Origin: CBFGTV01 sp965652145
GTDB taxonomy: Bacteria; Bacillota; Clostridia; Peptostreptococcales; Natronincolaceae
Length of the DNA: 16,724 bases
Reading direction: 5' to 3'
Assembly: GCA_965652145.1 (NCBI GenBank)
Contig: CBFGTV010000071.1
Location: 1-16,724, forward strand
A model generated the notes under the pieces. It was not told the DNA's origin. It saw only the letters and a program-made list of their open reading frames with translations, and made no database searches. The first letter of the stretch is position 1. Every line of letters starts with the position of its first letter. Below, piece by piece: positions 6,937 to 14,918 of this stretch. The position numbers and the translations under genes were made by a program.

Positions 6937-7350
6937 ATGGAGACCCTAGTTAGAGCATTAAAGGAAAACAACTGTAAGATTACCCCCCAACGATTAGCTG
7001 TTTACAATATTCTAAAAGATAGCTATGATCACCCTAACGCAGAAAGTATCTACAATAAGCTGGCGCCCACCTATCCCACCATTAGTTTGGCAACGGTGTA
7101 CAAATCCTTAGAGCTTTTCGCCCAGCTTGGATTAATTCAAGTCATTAATATCGGAGAAAACAGCTTTCGTTATGATTACAATTCAACTAACCATCCCCAT
7201 GTGGTGTGCGTAAAATGCCACAAGGTGGAAGATTTAGACAGCCAGCTTTTTCAGAATTTATCAACTAAGGTAGAAGATCTGGTTAATTATCAAATCACAA
7301 AGCAACAGCTTTGCTTCTATGGTGTATGTGCCGATTGCGCTACTGATTAA
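6937..7350 (+). CDS. Fur-family metalloregulator, PerR-like
   Basis: This 137-residue cytosolic DNA-binding repressor has an N-terminal winged helix (KITPQRLAVYNIL, then LATVYKSLELF as recognition helix) and a C-terminal dimerisation domain. Two CxxC pairs (Cys91/Cys94 and Cys131/Cys134) fit the structural zinc site. The regulatory metal ligands align with those of B. subtilis PerR: His32 in DHPNAESIY, Asp80 in FRYDY, His86 and His88 in NHPH, and Asp99 in KVEDL. The aspartate at the last position, rather than Fur's glutamate, is the residue associated with peroxide sensing in PerR. AGGCGG lies before the ATG. The gene stands alone between a consensus promoter and a terminator. A Zur or Fur role is not excluded, so no symbol is given. 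Confidence 0.85.
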   Translation: METLVRALKENNCKITPQRLAVYNILKDSYDHPNAESIYNKLAPTYPTISLATVYKSLELFAQLGLIQVINIGENSFRYDYNSTNHPHVVCVKCHKVEDLDSQLFQNLSTKVEDLVNYQITKQQLCFYGVCADCATD

Positions 7351-7351
7351 G

Positions 7352-7380
7352 ACACTTGCACGTCAAGTGTTTTCTTTTCT
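7352..7380 (+). terminator. Intrinsic terminator of the PerR-like gene
   Basis: ACACTTG (7352-7358) and CAAGTGT (7364-7370) form a perfect stem with a five-base loop, followed by TTTCTTTTCT. The stop codon ends two bases before the stem. The convergent cobD gene stops at 7382. Read on the minus strand the stem has no good U-tract (CTTAATC), so the end of the cobalamin operon transcript is not clear. Confidence 0.85.
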
Positions 7381-7381
7381 A

Positions 7382-8467
7382 TTATACCCCTTTAAGGGCT
7401 GCTTCTAAAGCATTAATTAAAATGTTATTCTGGGAGCTGTCTTTTATGGCGATTCTTACAAACTGAGAATTTAAGCCCTTAAAGGTATCGGCCTCCCGAA
7501 TCAATAGTTTGTATTTTAACATTCTTTCCTTAAGAATTCTCCCATCTATATTTTTATCCAGCAGCTTTAACAATATAAAATTGACGGCAGGCTCATATAC
7601 CTTAAGGCCTTCTATTCCTTTTAGTACCTTTGTAATACGGCCTTTTTCCTGCTGAAGCCACTGATAGGTTTTCAGCTCATAATTGGCTTCTCTGGCTAAC
7701 ACCCTGCCAAAGGCCCCTGCAAAATAATTAAGGCTCCAGGGGATTTTTATTTCCTCCAATCTTGCCTTAATCAATTGACTGCTGGTGGAGCCAAAGCCCA
7801 GCCTTAGACCCGGTACGCTGTAAAACTTTGTAAAGGAACGGGTAACCAGCAGGTTTGGAAACTCACTACATAGTGGCAGCATGCTAATAGAGTAATGGGG
7901 ATCAAGGAAATCCATAAAGGCTTCATCAATCATTAAATAGATTTTTCTTTCGTAGCAGGCCTTTAGCAGCTTAATGAGATCTTCCCGTGGAAGGTAGGTA
8001 CCGGTGGGATTGTTTGGATTACATAGCACTACCATTTCGACGGAAGAATCAAGGGCTCCAATGACCCCTTCCACATTTAGTCTAAAGTCTTTCTCCTCTG
8101 GCAGAAAATAATCAATTATTTTGGACCCCACAGCCCTTAAAGCCCTTTCATATTCAATAAAGGTAGGCTGCAATACCAATGCAGCAGCAGGTCTGACACA
8201 TCGAATAAAATCAAAAATCACCTGGGCTCCCCCATTGCCCAGGTAAATATTTTCTACGCTTAAAGTATATTTTTGACTGATGGCATCCTTCAACTCAGAA
8301 TAATGGATATCTGGATAAGTTGTCAAATGAGGGATTCCCTCCTGAATCATCTCTTTTAGGGTCTGGGGAATCCCTAGGGGATTTATATTGGCACTAAAAT
8401 CAATTATTTCAGATTCAGTTAAATTATATTGTTGTGCAATTTCATATATATTGCCGCCATGCTTCAT
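7382..8467 (-). CDS. cobD: L-threonine-O-3-phosphate decarboxylase
   Basis: This PLP enzyme of the aminotransferase class I/II fold makes (R)-1-amino-2-propanol O-2-phosphate, the linker that CbiB attaches to cobyric acid. The protein has 361 residues. Visible features are MKHGGNIYEIA at the N-terminus, DFSANINPLG, YPDIHYSELK, YLGNGGAQVIF, VVLCNPNNPTG, MIDEAFMDF, and the PLP lysine in TRSFTKFYSVPGLRLGFG (Lys214). The start is the ATG at 8465-8467. Its ATGA overlaps the cbiB stop, and GGGAGG lies eight bases upstream. An earlier in-frame ATG seven codons up has no good ribosome site. It resembles histidinol-phosphate aminotransferase, but the position after cbiB settles the call. It is the last gene of the operon. 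Confidence 0.93.
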   Translation of the reverse strand: MKHGGNIYEIAQQYNLTESEIIDFSANINPLGIPQTLKEMIQEGIPHLTTYPDIHYSELKDAISQKYTLSVENIYLGNGGAQVIFDFIRCVRPAAALVLQPTFIEYERALRAVGSKIIDYFLPEEKDFRLNVEGVIGALDSSVEMVVLCNPNNPTGTYLPREDLIKLLKACYERKIYLMIDEAFMDFLDPHYSISMLPLCSEFPNLLVTRSFTKFYSVPGLRLGFGSTSSQLIKARLEEIKIPWSLNYFAGAFGRVLAREANYELKTYQWLQQEKGRITKVLKGIEGLKVYEPAVNFILLKLLDKNIDGRILKERMLKYKLLIREADTFKGLNSQFVRIAIKDSSQNNILINALEAALKGV

Positions 8468-9414
8468 ACAAAAAACCTCCCTAACCATTGAATAAAAGCA
8501 AAAAATATGACTGCCATCAGGGCTGTAGCATATAGCAGCCGTATCATTTTAAAAATATGGTTTCTAGACAGAACCTCTGTGCCTGTACCAATTATAGGCT
8601 TGACAACCGCTTGATTAAAGTAGTAGTTAGTGCCCCCCAATTGAATGGAAAGGGCGCCGGCGGCGGCGGCCTCCGGATACCCCGCATTGGGGCTATTATG
8701 CTTTCTGCCGTCCCTGAGGGCAGATTTCAGGGCTTCCATCGGCTTAAGGCCCAAAGGAATTGACGCCAAGGCGATCAAGACAGCAGTCAGCCTGGCAGGA
8801 ATATAGTTTACCACATCGTCTAGTCGGGCAGCAGCCCTGCCAAAATATAAATATTGTTCGTTGCGATAGCCCACCATGGAATCAAGGGTGTTGATGGCTT
8901 TATAGGCCATGGCCATGGGCACTCCCCCTATGAAAAGGTAAAACAGAGGTGCAATTACTCCGTCTGAAATATTTTCCGCAATGGTTTCAAGGGTTCCCCT
9001 GACAATTTCCTTTTCATCCAGATTGGCCGTATCTCGGCTGACCAGATAGGAAAGCTCCCTTCGGGCCTTTTCTAAATCATTTTCCCTGAGGGCCTTCAAT
9101 ACCTTATTACTTTCTTGATGAAGGCTTTTCGTGGCTAAGACCGTATAGGCCAATATGACAGCAGCTGCTTTTCCTACCCAGGAATGGATAAAGGTTGCAG
9201 ACCAAATCACACCCCTGGCAGCAAAAAAAGTAAGACTGACTACAATAAAGGTCATGACGGCACCCAGCAGTAATTTCACCCTGGGGGACTGGCGACGGTT
9301 TAATATTTTATCCAGGTGGGCAATCAGCCAGCCGATCCATCTTACAGGATGGGGAAAGCCCTGGGGGTCCCCCAGCAGCAGATCTAAAAGGAATGCTCCA
9401 AAAATCAACTTCAT
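8464..9414 (-). CDS. cbiB: Adenosylcobinamide-phosphate synthase
   Basis: This integral membrane enzyme joins adenosylcobyric acid to aminopropanol phosphate to give adenosylcobinamide phosphate. The protein has 316 residues, the usual length. Family blocks are LLLGDPQGFPHPVRWIG (about 13-29), the cytosolic stretch with ESNKVLKALRENDLEKARRELS, YLVSRDTANL, ETIAENISDGVIAPL, YFGRAAARLDDVVNYIPARLTA, and NSPNAGYPEAAAAGALSIQLGG. About five hydrophobic segments are seen. The ATG at 9412-9414 overlaps the cobQ stop as ATGA, with GGAGGAG upstream. The 3' end overlaps the cobD start in the same way. Both overlaps suggest translational coupling, sensible because CobD makes its substrate and CobQ its partner substrate. 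Note that the name cobD is used for this gene in the P. denitrificans scheme. Confidence 0.95.
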   Translation of the reverse strand: MKLIFGAFLLDLLLGDPQGFPHPVRWIGWLIAHLDKILNRRQSPRVKLLLGAVMTFIVVSLTFFAARGVIWSATFIHSWVGKAAAVILAYTVLATKSLHQESNKVLKALRENDLEKARRELSYLVSRDTANLDEKEIVRGTLETIAENISDGVIAPLFYLFIGGVPMAMAYKAINTLDSMVGYRNEQYLYFGRAAARLDDVVNYIPARLTAVLIALASIPLGLKPMEALKSALRDGRKHNSPNAGYPEAAAAGALSIQLGGTNYYFNQAVVKPIIGTGTEVLSRNHIFKMIRLLYATALMAVIFFAFIQWLGRFFV

Positions 9415-10946
9415 TCCTGCTCCTCCATTAATTGATAGATTTTCTCCATATTCACATGTCTTCTGAATATTTCAGCCAACTTTTCGTATTCCTGCTCCTT
9501 ATAGGCCTCTAATGAGATTTGTTTCTGTACCTTAGCCGTAAGCCCCTTTTTCTGAAGTAGATATGTAATTAATTGCCCTGTAAACTCAGCCTCATCAAAA
9601 ATACCATGAAGATATGTACCAAATACTTGCTGATTTTCATCGACTGCTCCCTCCTGATAATGAACAGGCCTTCCCAGGCTTTCCGTAATGGTTATAAAAG
9701 GTCTGGCGCCCTTACCTAAAGTAGTTCGGCCCATATGGATTTCATAGCCCTTTACAGAAATCGGTTGGCTTGCCTGACAGAAGGGGAGCCCCTGGGCTTC
9801 GATTTTTCCATTTACCTGGGTCGTTACCTTTTCAGGCTCAAAAATGGTTTCAATATCTAATAGACCCAGCCCATTGATTTTTTCAGTGCTTCCCTCCACT
9901 CCCAAGGGGTCATAAAGGGTTTTTCCTAACATTTGAAAGCCCCCACAAATTCCAAAAATTAGCTTACCTTCCCTGGAAGCCTTTAATATCTCTTGATCAA
10001 GACCACTCTTTCTCAAATAGGTTAAATCTGCAATCGTACTTTTGGAGCCTGGTAATATAATGATATCAGGATCAGCAAAGCCTTCTCCTTCCTTCACATA
10101 CCGAAGGCTTACTTCTGGGTAGGCATCAAAAATATGAAAATCAGTAAAGTTTGAGATGTGGGGCAGGCGTACCACTTCTATTTTAACTTGACCTTCATGT
10201 CTGGTACCTCTGTTGAAGCGTTCTGTAACGCTGTCTTCATCCTCTAAATTAATGTGACTATAGGGAATAACCCCTAGAACCGGTATATCGATTAGCTCCT
10301 CCAGCATTTTTAAACCTGGCTCCAGTATTTTAATATCCCCTCTAAACTTATTGATGATTACTCCCTTAATACGTTTTCGCTGGGCCTCGGGCAGTAGCAT
10401 AACGGTTCCATAAATCGAGGCAAAAACCCCTCCCCGGTCTATGTCCCCCACTAATATTACAGGGCAATCGGCTATTTCTGCCATACCCATATTGACTAGA
10501 TCATGCTCCTGCAAATTAATCTCTGCCGGGCTGCCTGCCCCTTCAATGACGACAATATCATATTCTTGGCTAAATTCGTTGAATATATCCCCTACCCTTT
10601 CCTTTAGCTGGGGCTTTAATTTTTGGTAGTCGGCCGCCTTCATATGTTCCATGGCCTTACCCATAATGATTACCTGGGCTGCCTGGTCAGTGGAGGGCTT
10701 TAATAAAATGGGATTCATGGCGATTCTGGGTTTTATTTTGGCCGCCTCTGCCTGCATTACCTGGGCTCGACCCATCTCAAGCCCTTCCTCTGTAATAAAG
10801 GAATTTAAAGCCATGTTTTGAGATTTAAAGGGGGCAACTCTGTATCCATCCTGATACAATACTCTGCACAGGGCCGCAACTAGAAGACTCTTTCCCACCG
10901 AAGAAGCGGTTCCCTGGATCATGATGCTTTTTCCATTACCTGTCAT
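9411..10946 (-). CDS. cobQ: Cobyric acid synthase (glutamine-hydrolysing)
   Basis: This cytosolic enzyme uses ATP and glutamine to amidate side chains b, d, e and g of adenosylcobyrinic acid a,c-diamide. The protein has 511 residues, a normal length. The N-terminal ATP domain of the DTBS type starts with MIQGTASSVGKS (9-20) and continues with KSQNMALNS (41-49), VVIEGAGSPAEINL (132-145) and LVGDIDRGGVFAS (165-177). The C-terminal class I-like glutaminase domain has GICGGFQMLG with nucleophile Cys334 and YLHGIF with His447. It is also named cbiP in organisms with the anaerobic pathway, which is likely here. Its first 11 bases overlap the end of the ABC ATPase gene, with AAAGGAG before the ATG. 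Its presence implies that cobyrinic acid diamide is made or reached in this cell. Confidence 0.96.
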   Translation of the reverse strand: MTGNGKSIMIQGTASSVGKSLLVAALCRVLYQDGYRVAPFKSQNMALNSFITEEGLEMGRAQVMQAEAAKIKPRIAMNPILLKPSTDQAAQVIIMGKAMEHMKAADYQKLKPQLKERVGDIFNEFSQEYDIVVIEGAGSPAEINLQEHDLVNMGMAEIADCPVILVGDIDRGGVFASIYGTVMLLPEAQRKRIKGVIINKFRGDIKILEPGLKMLEELIDIPVLGVIPYSHINLEDEDSVTERFNRGTRHEGQVKIEVVRLPHISNFTDFHIFDAYPEVSLRYVKEGEGFADPDIIILPGSKSTIADLTYLRKSGLDQEILKASREGKLIFGICGGFQMLGKTLYDPLGVEGSTEKINGLGLLDIETIFEPEKVTTQVNGKIEAQGLPFCQASQPISVKGYEIHMGRTTLGKGARPFITITESLGRPVHYQEGAVDENQQVFGTYLHGIFDEAEFTGQLITYLLQKKGLTAKVQKQISLEAYKEQEYEKLAEIFRRHVNMEKIYQLMEEQE

Positions 10947-12201
10947 TGATGATCAGCTCCTTTATGAGGGCTTCCATGGTGAGACATGATTTAAGCCCCA
11001 TTTTTCTTAATTCTGCAAGTTTACTGTCTCCCTGACCCTGGGTATAATCGTATAGCTCCTTCTGATGATACTGATCCAAAAGATAAGCCCTTTTCCCCTG
11101 CTTCAACTGATCCTCCACAAGGGTTAAATTTTTTATATTACCCCAGCCAAGGGGAATACTGGTCATGACAATGACATCTTGGGCCTGGGCCAGGATCGCT
11201 GCCTGCTTCAAGGATTCCTGACTGATTTGAGAAAAGGGGGCCTCTGCCGCCATTTCAAGCCTTAGCTGTACGCCCAATTCCCAGTCACTGTCACCTTGAT
11301 TAATGACCCCCATGGTAATATGGCTGCAATACTTCATTAAAACAGGCAGCAGCTCCCTTCCGCTGCCCCCTCCGCAAACCAGATGAACGCTGGGGCCCCT
11401 TTGGGAAAAATCCTTAGATTTAACACCTAAAGGGTAGATCATTAGCCTGTTGGTATAGGGATTTTTTTCAATCATCATCTCCATATTGTAGGCCAGCTGT
11501 AGGTTTTCAACGGTTAATACGGTCTCGGTCTTGCCCATGGTTATTTTTTGACCCCTATGAAGCAGCAATATTTGCTGACTATAGCGGGCCGCCAGATTTA
11601 GATCGTGCAGCACCGCAATAATGGTTACACCCTGCTCCTCATTAAGCTCCTTTAAAAGCTCCAGCACCTCAAGCTGATGATGTATATCTAAAGAGGCTGT
11701 GGGCTCGTCTAGTAAAATTACCTGGGGCTCCTGGGCAAGGGCCCTGGCCAAAATAACCCGCTGCCCTTCTCCCCCACTTAGCTCATTAACCCTTCGATCC
11801 CGAAGATGCCATGTATTAGTTCTTTCCATGGCCCCTCTAACAACCCGATGATCCTGTTGGGTTTCCCGCCTAAATCGGCTTTGGTGGGGATACCGGCCCA
11901 TCAGTACAATCTCGTAGACACGAAAATCATAATCAATACCAGTATCCTGGGGCACCACAGCCATATCCTTTGATAGTGCTTTTTTCCCATAGCTCTTTAA
12001 ATTTTCACCATTTAAATAAATTGTACCTTCTCTGGGGGAAATATTGGCTGCTAAAAGCTTTAGCAGGGTTGATTTTCCCGAACCATTGGGCCCAATGATT
12101 GTGACAAATTCCCCCTGATTAATTGATAGACTGAGGGAATCAATCACCGTTTTTTCATTATACTGGAAGGTAATTCCTTCAATGTCAATCGATTTACCCA
12201 T
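10936..12201 (-). CDS. btuD: Corrinoid ABC importer ATPase with unrecognised C-terminal domain
   Basis: Residues 1 to about 255 are a BtuD/FecE/HmuV-type ATPase that powers the permease encoded just upstream. They contain Walker A GPNGSGKST (37-45), Q-loop Gln85, signature LSGGEGQR (141-148), Walker B VILLDEP (161-167) and switch His199. The protein has 421 residues, whereas these ATPases normally have about 250-270. The extra ~160 residues (from about 262) begin with SVHLVCGGGSGRELLPVL (271-288), a glycine-rich segment like a nucleotide-binding loop. Next come GVINQGDSDWELG (298-310), EAPFS (320-324), DVIVMTSIPLGWGNIKNL (342-359) and a KRAYLLDQ strand. I do not recognise this domain. AGGAGG precedes the ATG. 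The gene overlaps cobQ by 11 bases. Corrinoid as substrate is inferred from context; iron-siderophore transporters have the same family members. Confidence 0.87.
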   Translation of the reverse strand: MGKSIDIEGITFQYNEKTVIDSLSLSINQGEFVTIIGPNGSGKSTLLKLLAANISPREGTIYLNGENLKSYGKKALSKDMAVVPQDTGIDYDFRVYEIVLMGRYPHQSRFRRETQQDHRVVRGAMERTNTWHLRDRRVNELSGGEGQRVILARALAQEPQVILLDEPTASLDIHHQLEVLELLKELNEEQGVTIIAVLHDLNLAARYSQQILLLHRGQKITMGKTETVLTVENLQLAYNMEMMIEKNPYTNRLMIYPLGVKSKDFSQRGPSVHLVCGGGSGRELLPVLMKYCSHITMGVINQGDSDWELGVQLRLEMAAEAPFSQISQESLKQAAILAQAQDVIVMTSIPLGWGNIKNLTLVEDQLKQGKRAYLLDQYHQKELYDYTQGQGDSKLAELRKMGLKSCLTMEALIKELIINDR

Positions 12202-12228
12202 CCTTTGGCCTCCTGTACTGAAATTTCT

Positions 12229-13269
12229 TTATATAACTTGCCTTTTGCTTTTTCTAAGCAAATGAATAAAAAAAGGTGCGCCCAAAAGGGCCGTTATAAT
12301 TCCTACCGGAATTTCTGTTGGTGCAATGAGGGTTCGGGCAGCAGTATCGGCCAACATTAAAAAACTACCTCCTAGGATGCCGCTGACCGGCAACAATACC
12401 CGATGATCTGGCCCTATTAAAATTCTAACGATATGAGGAACGATTAAACCTATAAAGCCGATGATTCCGCTGACTGAGACGGCAAAGGCAGTCACCAGGG
12501 CACTTAAAACCAAAATAATTACCTTCACTCGTTCCACTTCTACTCCTGTATTTTCTGCAGTTTCTTCACCTAACAGCATAATATTCAAATCCTGTGAAAA
12601 AACATAGATTAAAATACTCCCCAAAAGGATAGGCCCGGCGGCCATTCGCACATGATTCCAGCCTCTGGATGAAAAGCTGCCCAGGGTCCAATAAACGATA
12701 TTAGCCACATCCTTTGAAAAAATCACCATTAAAAAGGACATAAGGGCAGTAAACAGCTGACCAATGGCAATACCGGCCAGCAATAAGGTATTGACAGGTA
12801 CCCTTCCTCTAATTCGGGCCATTTGGTAGACAATTACCGTAGCCATTAAAGACCCCACAAAGGCGAAAACAGATACCATTCCCATTCCCAAAACACTGTG
12901 ATTTAGCTTCAGGATGATGGCAATGGCCGCCCCCAAGGCTGCCCCAGAGGAGGTACCTACAATAAAGGGATCTGCCATGGGGTTTTTCATAATCCCCTGC
13001 ATGGCAGCTCCTACCACCGACAATCCATAACCCACCAAAAAGGCTAAAAAAATCCTGGGAAGTCGTATATTCCAAATAATCGCCTGCTGGGCCCCAGAAA
13101 TATCAGATGTGTCAATGTAGTTTCTAATTACAGGCAGCTTACTTCCAATTACCTTAATGATATTTTGAAGTGTAATGTTGGCTGCCCCTACAATGGTTGA
13201 TATTAAAATAATCACCACCGGCAGCACCAAAAGCAGTATTAGTATTTTTCCTTTATGCTTCTTTTCCAT
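12229..13269 (-). CDS. btuC: Corrinoid ABC importer permease, FecCD/BtuC family
   Basis: This multi-span membrane protein of 346 residues forms the translocation path of a type II ABC importer. It shows the family blocks IIWNIRLPRIFLAFLVGYGLSVVGAAMQGIMKNPMADPFIVGTSSGAALGA, LLAGIAIGQLFTALMSFLM, VSVSGIIGFIGLIVPHIVRILIGPDHR and PTEIPVGIITALLGAPFFIHLL. Their order, and about eight to ten hydrophobic segments, fit BtuC/FecCD. The start is the ATG at 13267-13269, seven bases after GGAGGG. An ATG five codons upstream (13284) lies within that ribosome site and is less likely. It sits between the binding protein and the ATPase. A 45-base gap with a hairpin separates it from btuF. Confidence 0.9.
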   Translation of the reverse strand: MEKKHKGKILILLLVLPVVIILISTIVGAANITLQNIIKVIGSKLPVIRNYIDTSDISGAQQAIIWNIRLPRIFLAFLVGYGLSVVGAAMQGIMKNPMADPFIVGTSSGAALGAAIAIILKLNHSVLGMGMVSVFAFVGSLMATVIVYQMARIRGRVPVNTLLLAGIAIGQLFTALMSFLMVIFSKDVANIVYWTLGSFSSRGWNHVRMAAGPILLGSILIYVFSQDLNIMLLGEETAENTGVEVERVKVIILVLSALVTAFAVSVSGIIGFIGLIVPHIVRILIGPDHRVLLPVSGILGGSFLMLADTAARTLIAPTEIPVGIITALLGAPFFIHLLRKSKRQVI

Positions 13270-13292
13270 TGCTTGGCCCTCCATAGAAGAAT

Positions 13293-13311
13293 CCCGCCTA
13301 TTACAGGCGGG
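13293..13311 (-). promoter_or_regulatory. Intercistronic hairpin between btuF and btuC
   Basis: A perfect seven-base-pair GC-rich stem, CCCGCCT/AGGCGGG with a five-base loop, starts three bases after the btuF stop. The following minus-strand bases are ATTCTTCTATGG, with no real U-run. A full terminator is therefore unlikely; RNA processing, protection of the btuF message 3' end or partial attenuation is more plausible. Confidence 0.7.
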
Positions 13312-13314
13312 TAA

Positions 13315-14289
13315 CTATTCAAATGCCTCCGGATGTATGGCCCTGGCAATTAATTCAAGTGCATCAATAATTCTTGTTCCCGGCCTGGAAACAATATTAG
13401 GCTCCAATAAATGTATTTCATTGTTTTGAATGGCTGTTATTTCCCCATAGCCTGGCCTGGACTTAATTTGATTAATAAGCTGGGTTTTTTCTTCCTCTGA
13501 TAAATTCATTGCCTCCTCCATATGGGCGGGAGCCAGAAAAATTTCAGGATCTCTTTCCACCAAGGTCTCTGTACTAAACTGTGGATAGGCCCCTGATCCA
13601 TCGGCAGCAATATTCTCTCCCCCTGCTAATTGGATCAGCTCATCAATAAAGGAGCCTGTACCGGCAGTCATCAAGGGTTCATCCCATACTTGATAAAAGA
13701 CCCGTTTAACGGGCTGCCCCTTGACTTTCTCTAAAATATTGTCCCTTCGAGCTGTCATGGTATCAATCAATTCCTGAGCCATTTCTGACGTATTGGTCAG
13801 CTTGCCTGTGTCCTCGATCAATGAAAAAATTTCTTCAATTGATTCAGGCATATATTTAACTACAGTAATTCCGGCAGCCTCCATTTGGGCAACTGCCTCT
13901 AAGTCTCCCTCTCCATAGACAAAGACCAGATCGGGCTCCAATTCTATTACCCTTTCAATATTGATACCCCATGAGCTGCCTACCTTTTCCTTTGTCAGCG
14001 CCTCCGCTGGATAATCGCAGCTATCTGAAACAGCCACCAGCTTATGCTGTATTCCTAGGGCATAAATAATTTCTGTTTGACTGGGTGCAATGGAAATAAT
14101 CCGCTCCGGCAGCCTGTCTATGGTAACTTCGCTACCCAGTCCATCAACGACAGTGGCTGAAAAATCATCATTATATTCATCTTCAATGGAAGGGCCTTGA
14201 ACAGTAGGACCTTGACTTTGACAGCCCCCTAAAAATACGACTAAAAGAACTAGTCCAAGGATTACATAATTCATTTTATTCTTCTTCAA
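13315..14289 (-). CDS. btuF: Corrinoid-binding lipoprotein of ABC importer, BtuF-like
   Basis: This extracytoplasmic substrate-binding lipoprotein has 324 residues. A type II signal peptide (MKKNKMNYVILGLVLLVVFLGGC) puts the lipid-bearing Cys at 23. The mature part has the two-lobe helical-backbone pattern of BtuF/FhuD proteins: PERIISIAPSQTEIIYALGIQHKLVAVSDSCDYP, INIERVIELEPDLVFVYG, VFYQVWDEPLMTAGTGSFIDELIQLAGGENIAA, and SRPGTRIIDALELIARAIHPE. The best start is TTG at 14287-14289, seven bases after GGGAGG. An ATG five codons later is poorly spaced. In a cobalamin operon, cobalamin or cobinamide is the likely ligand, but a siderophore cannot be ruled out from sequence. Confidence 0.9.
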   Translation of the reverse strand: MKKNKMNYVILGLVLLVVFLGGCQSQGPTVQGPSIEDEYNDDFSATVVDGLGSEVTIDRLPERIISIAPSQTEIIYALGIQHKLVAVSDSCDYPAEALTKEKVGSSWGINIERVIELEPDLVFVYGEGDLEAVAQMEAAGITVVKYMPESIEEIFSLIEDTGKLTNTSEMAQELIDTMTARRDNILEKVKGQPVKRVFYQVWDEPLMTAGTGSFIDELIQLAGGENIAADGSGAYPQFSTETLVERDPEIFLAPAHMEEAMNLSEEEKTQLINQIKSRPGYGEITAIQNNEIHLLEPNIVSRPGTRIIDALELIARAIHPEAFE

Positions 14290-14302
14290 CGTGATTCCTC
14301 CC

Positions 14303-14911
14303 TTAACAGTTGTATAATTGGTTTAACTTTGATAATATACAGAAATCTTCTTGAAATTCCAGCAGCGTAATACTGCAATGGTCTATTTTAAAGTGCCAGT
14401 GTTTATGAATATCACCGGAAATGTAATGGGCCACAATTGAACGAATGACTCCGGCATGGGTAACCAACACCAAATTTTTATTTTTCGATGACTGAATTAA
14501 TTCATCGGCGGCTTTGATCACTCTATGGTGCATTTCGTAAAGGCTTTCTCCCTGGGGAAATTGAAAATGAACTGCATCCTCTATAAGGGCATTATATTCA
14601 TCGGGGAACACCGCCTCCATATGCTGCATGGTTTTTCCCTCTAAAGCGCCAAAATTGATTTCCCGAAGGCCATTGATGGCTACCGATTCCAGACCTCTGC
14701 CACCTTGAATTATTTGTGCCGTCTCTTCCGTCCTTTTTAAGCCGCTGTGATAAATACTATGGATTTCAACAGAGGTCAAGGCCTTGGCGGCATCCTGGGC
14801 CTGCTTTCGCCCTTTTTCATTCAAAGGAGGATCAGCCCAACCACATAATCGTTTGTGAAGATTATGGTCAGTTTCACCATGGCGAATTAAATAAAGGCTT
14901 GTTGACACCAT
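14303..14911 (-). CDS. cobC: Alpha-ribazole-5'-phosphate phosphatase, histidine phosphatase family
   Basis: This cytosolic enzyme of 202 residues removes the 5'-phosphate from alpha-ribazole phosphate or from adenosylcobalamin phosphate. The histidine-phosphatase motif LIRHGETDHN gives the phospho-accepting His11. Further family segments are GWADPPLNEKGRKQAQ, YHSGLKRTEETA, LREINFGALEGK with an acid/base Glu, and LVTHAGVIR with the second catalytic His. By sequence it could be another phosphoglycerate-mutase-like phosphatase; its place right after cobS makes CobC the best call. AGGGGTGAG lies immediately upstream of the ATG. Seven bases separate it from cobS and thirteen from btuF. Confidence 0.88.
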   Translation of the reverse strand: MVSTSLYLIRHGETDHNLHKRLCGWADPPLNEKGRKQAQDAAKALTSVEIHSIYHSGLKRTEETAQIIQGGRGLESVAINGLREINFGALEGKTMQHMEAVFPDEYNALIEDAVHFQFPQGESLYEMHHRVIKAADELIQSSKNKNLVLVTHAGVIRSIVAHYISGDIHKHWHFKIDHCSITLLEFQEDFCILSKLNQLYNC

Positions 14912-14918
14912 CTCACCC

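Noticed and set aside
7382..8467. Histidinol-phosphate aminotransferase (hisC) as the identity of the last operon gene
   Set aside because: The two families are similar, but the MKHGGNIYEIA opening and the four-base overlap with cbiB favour threonine-phosphate decarboxylase.
8557..8763. Open frame on the + strand inside cbiB
   Set aside because: It is antisense to conserved CbiB motifs and lacks a ribosome site.
12809..13075. Second minus-strand frame inside btuC
   Set aside because: It overlaps a well-supported membrane-protein gene in another frame and has no family features.
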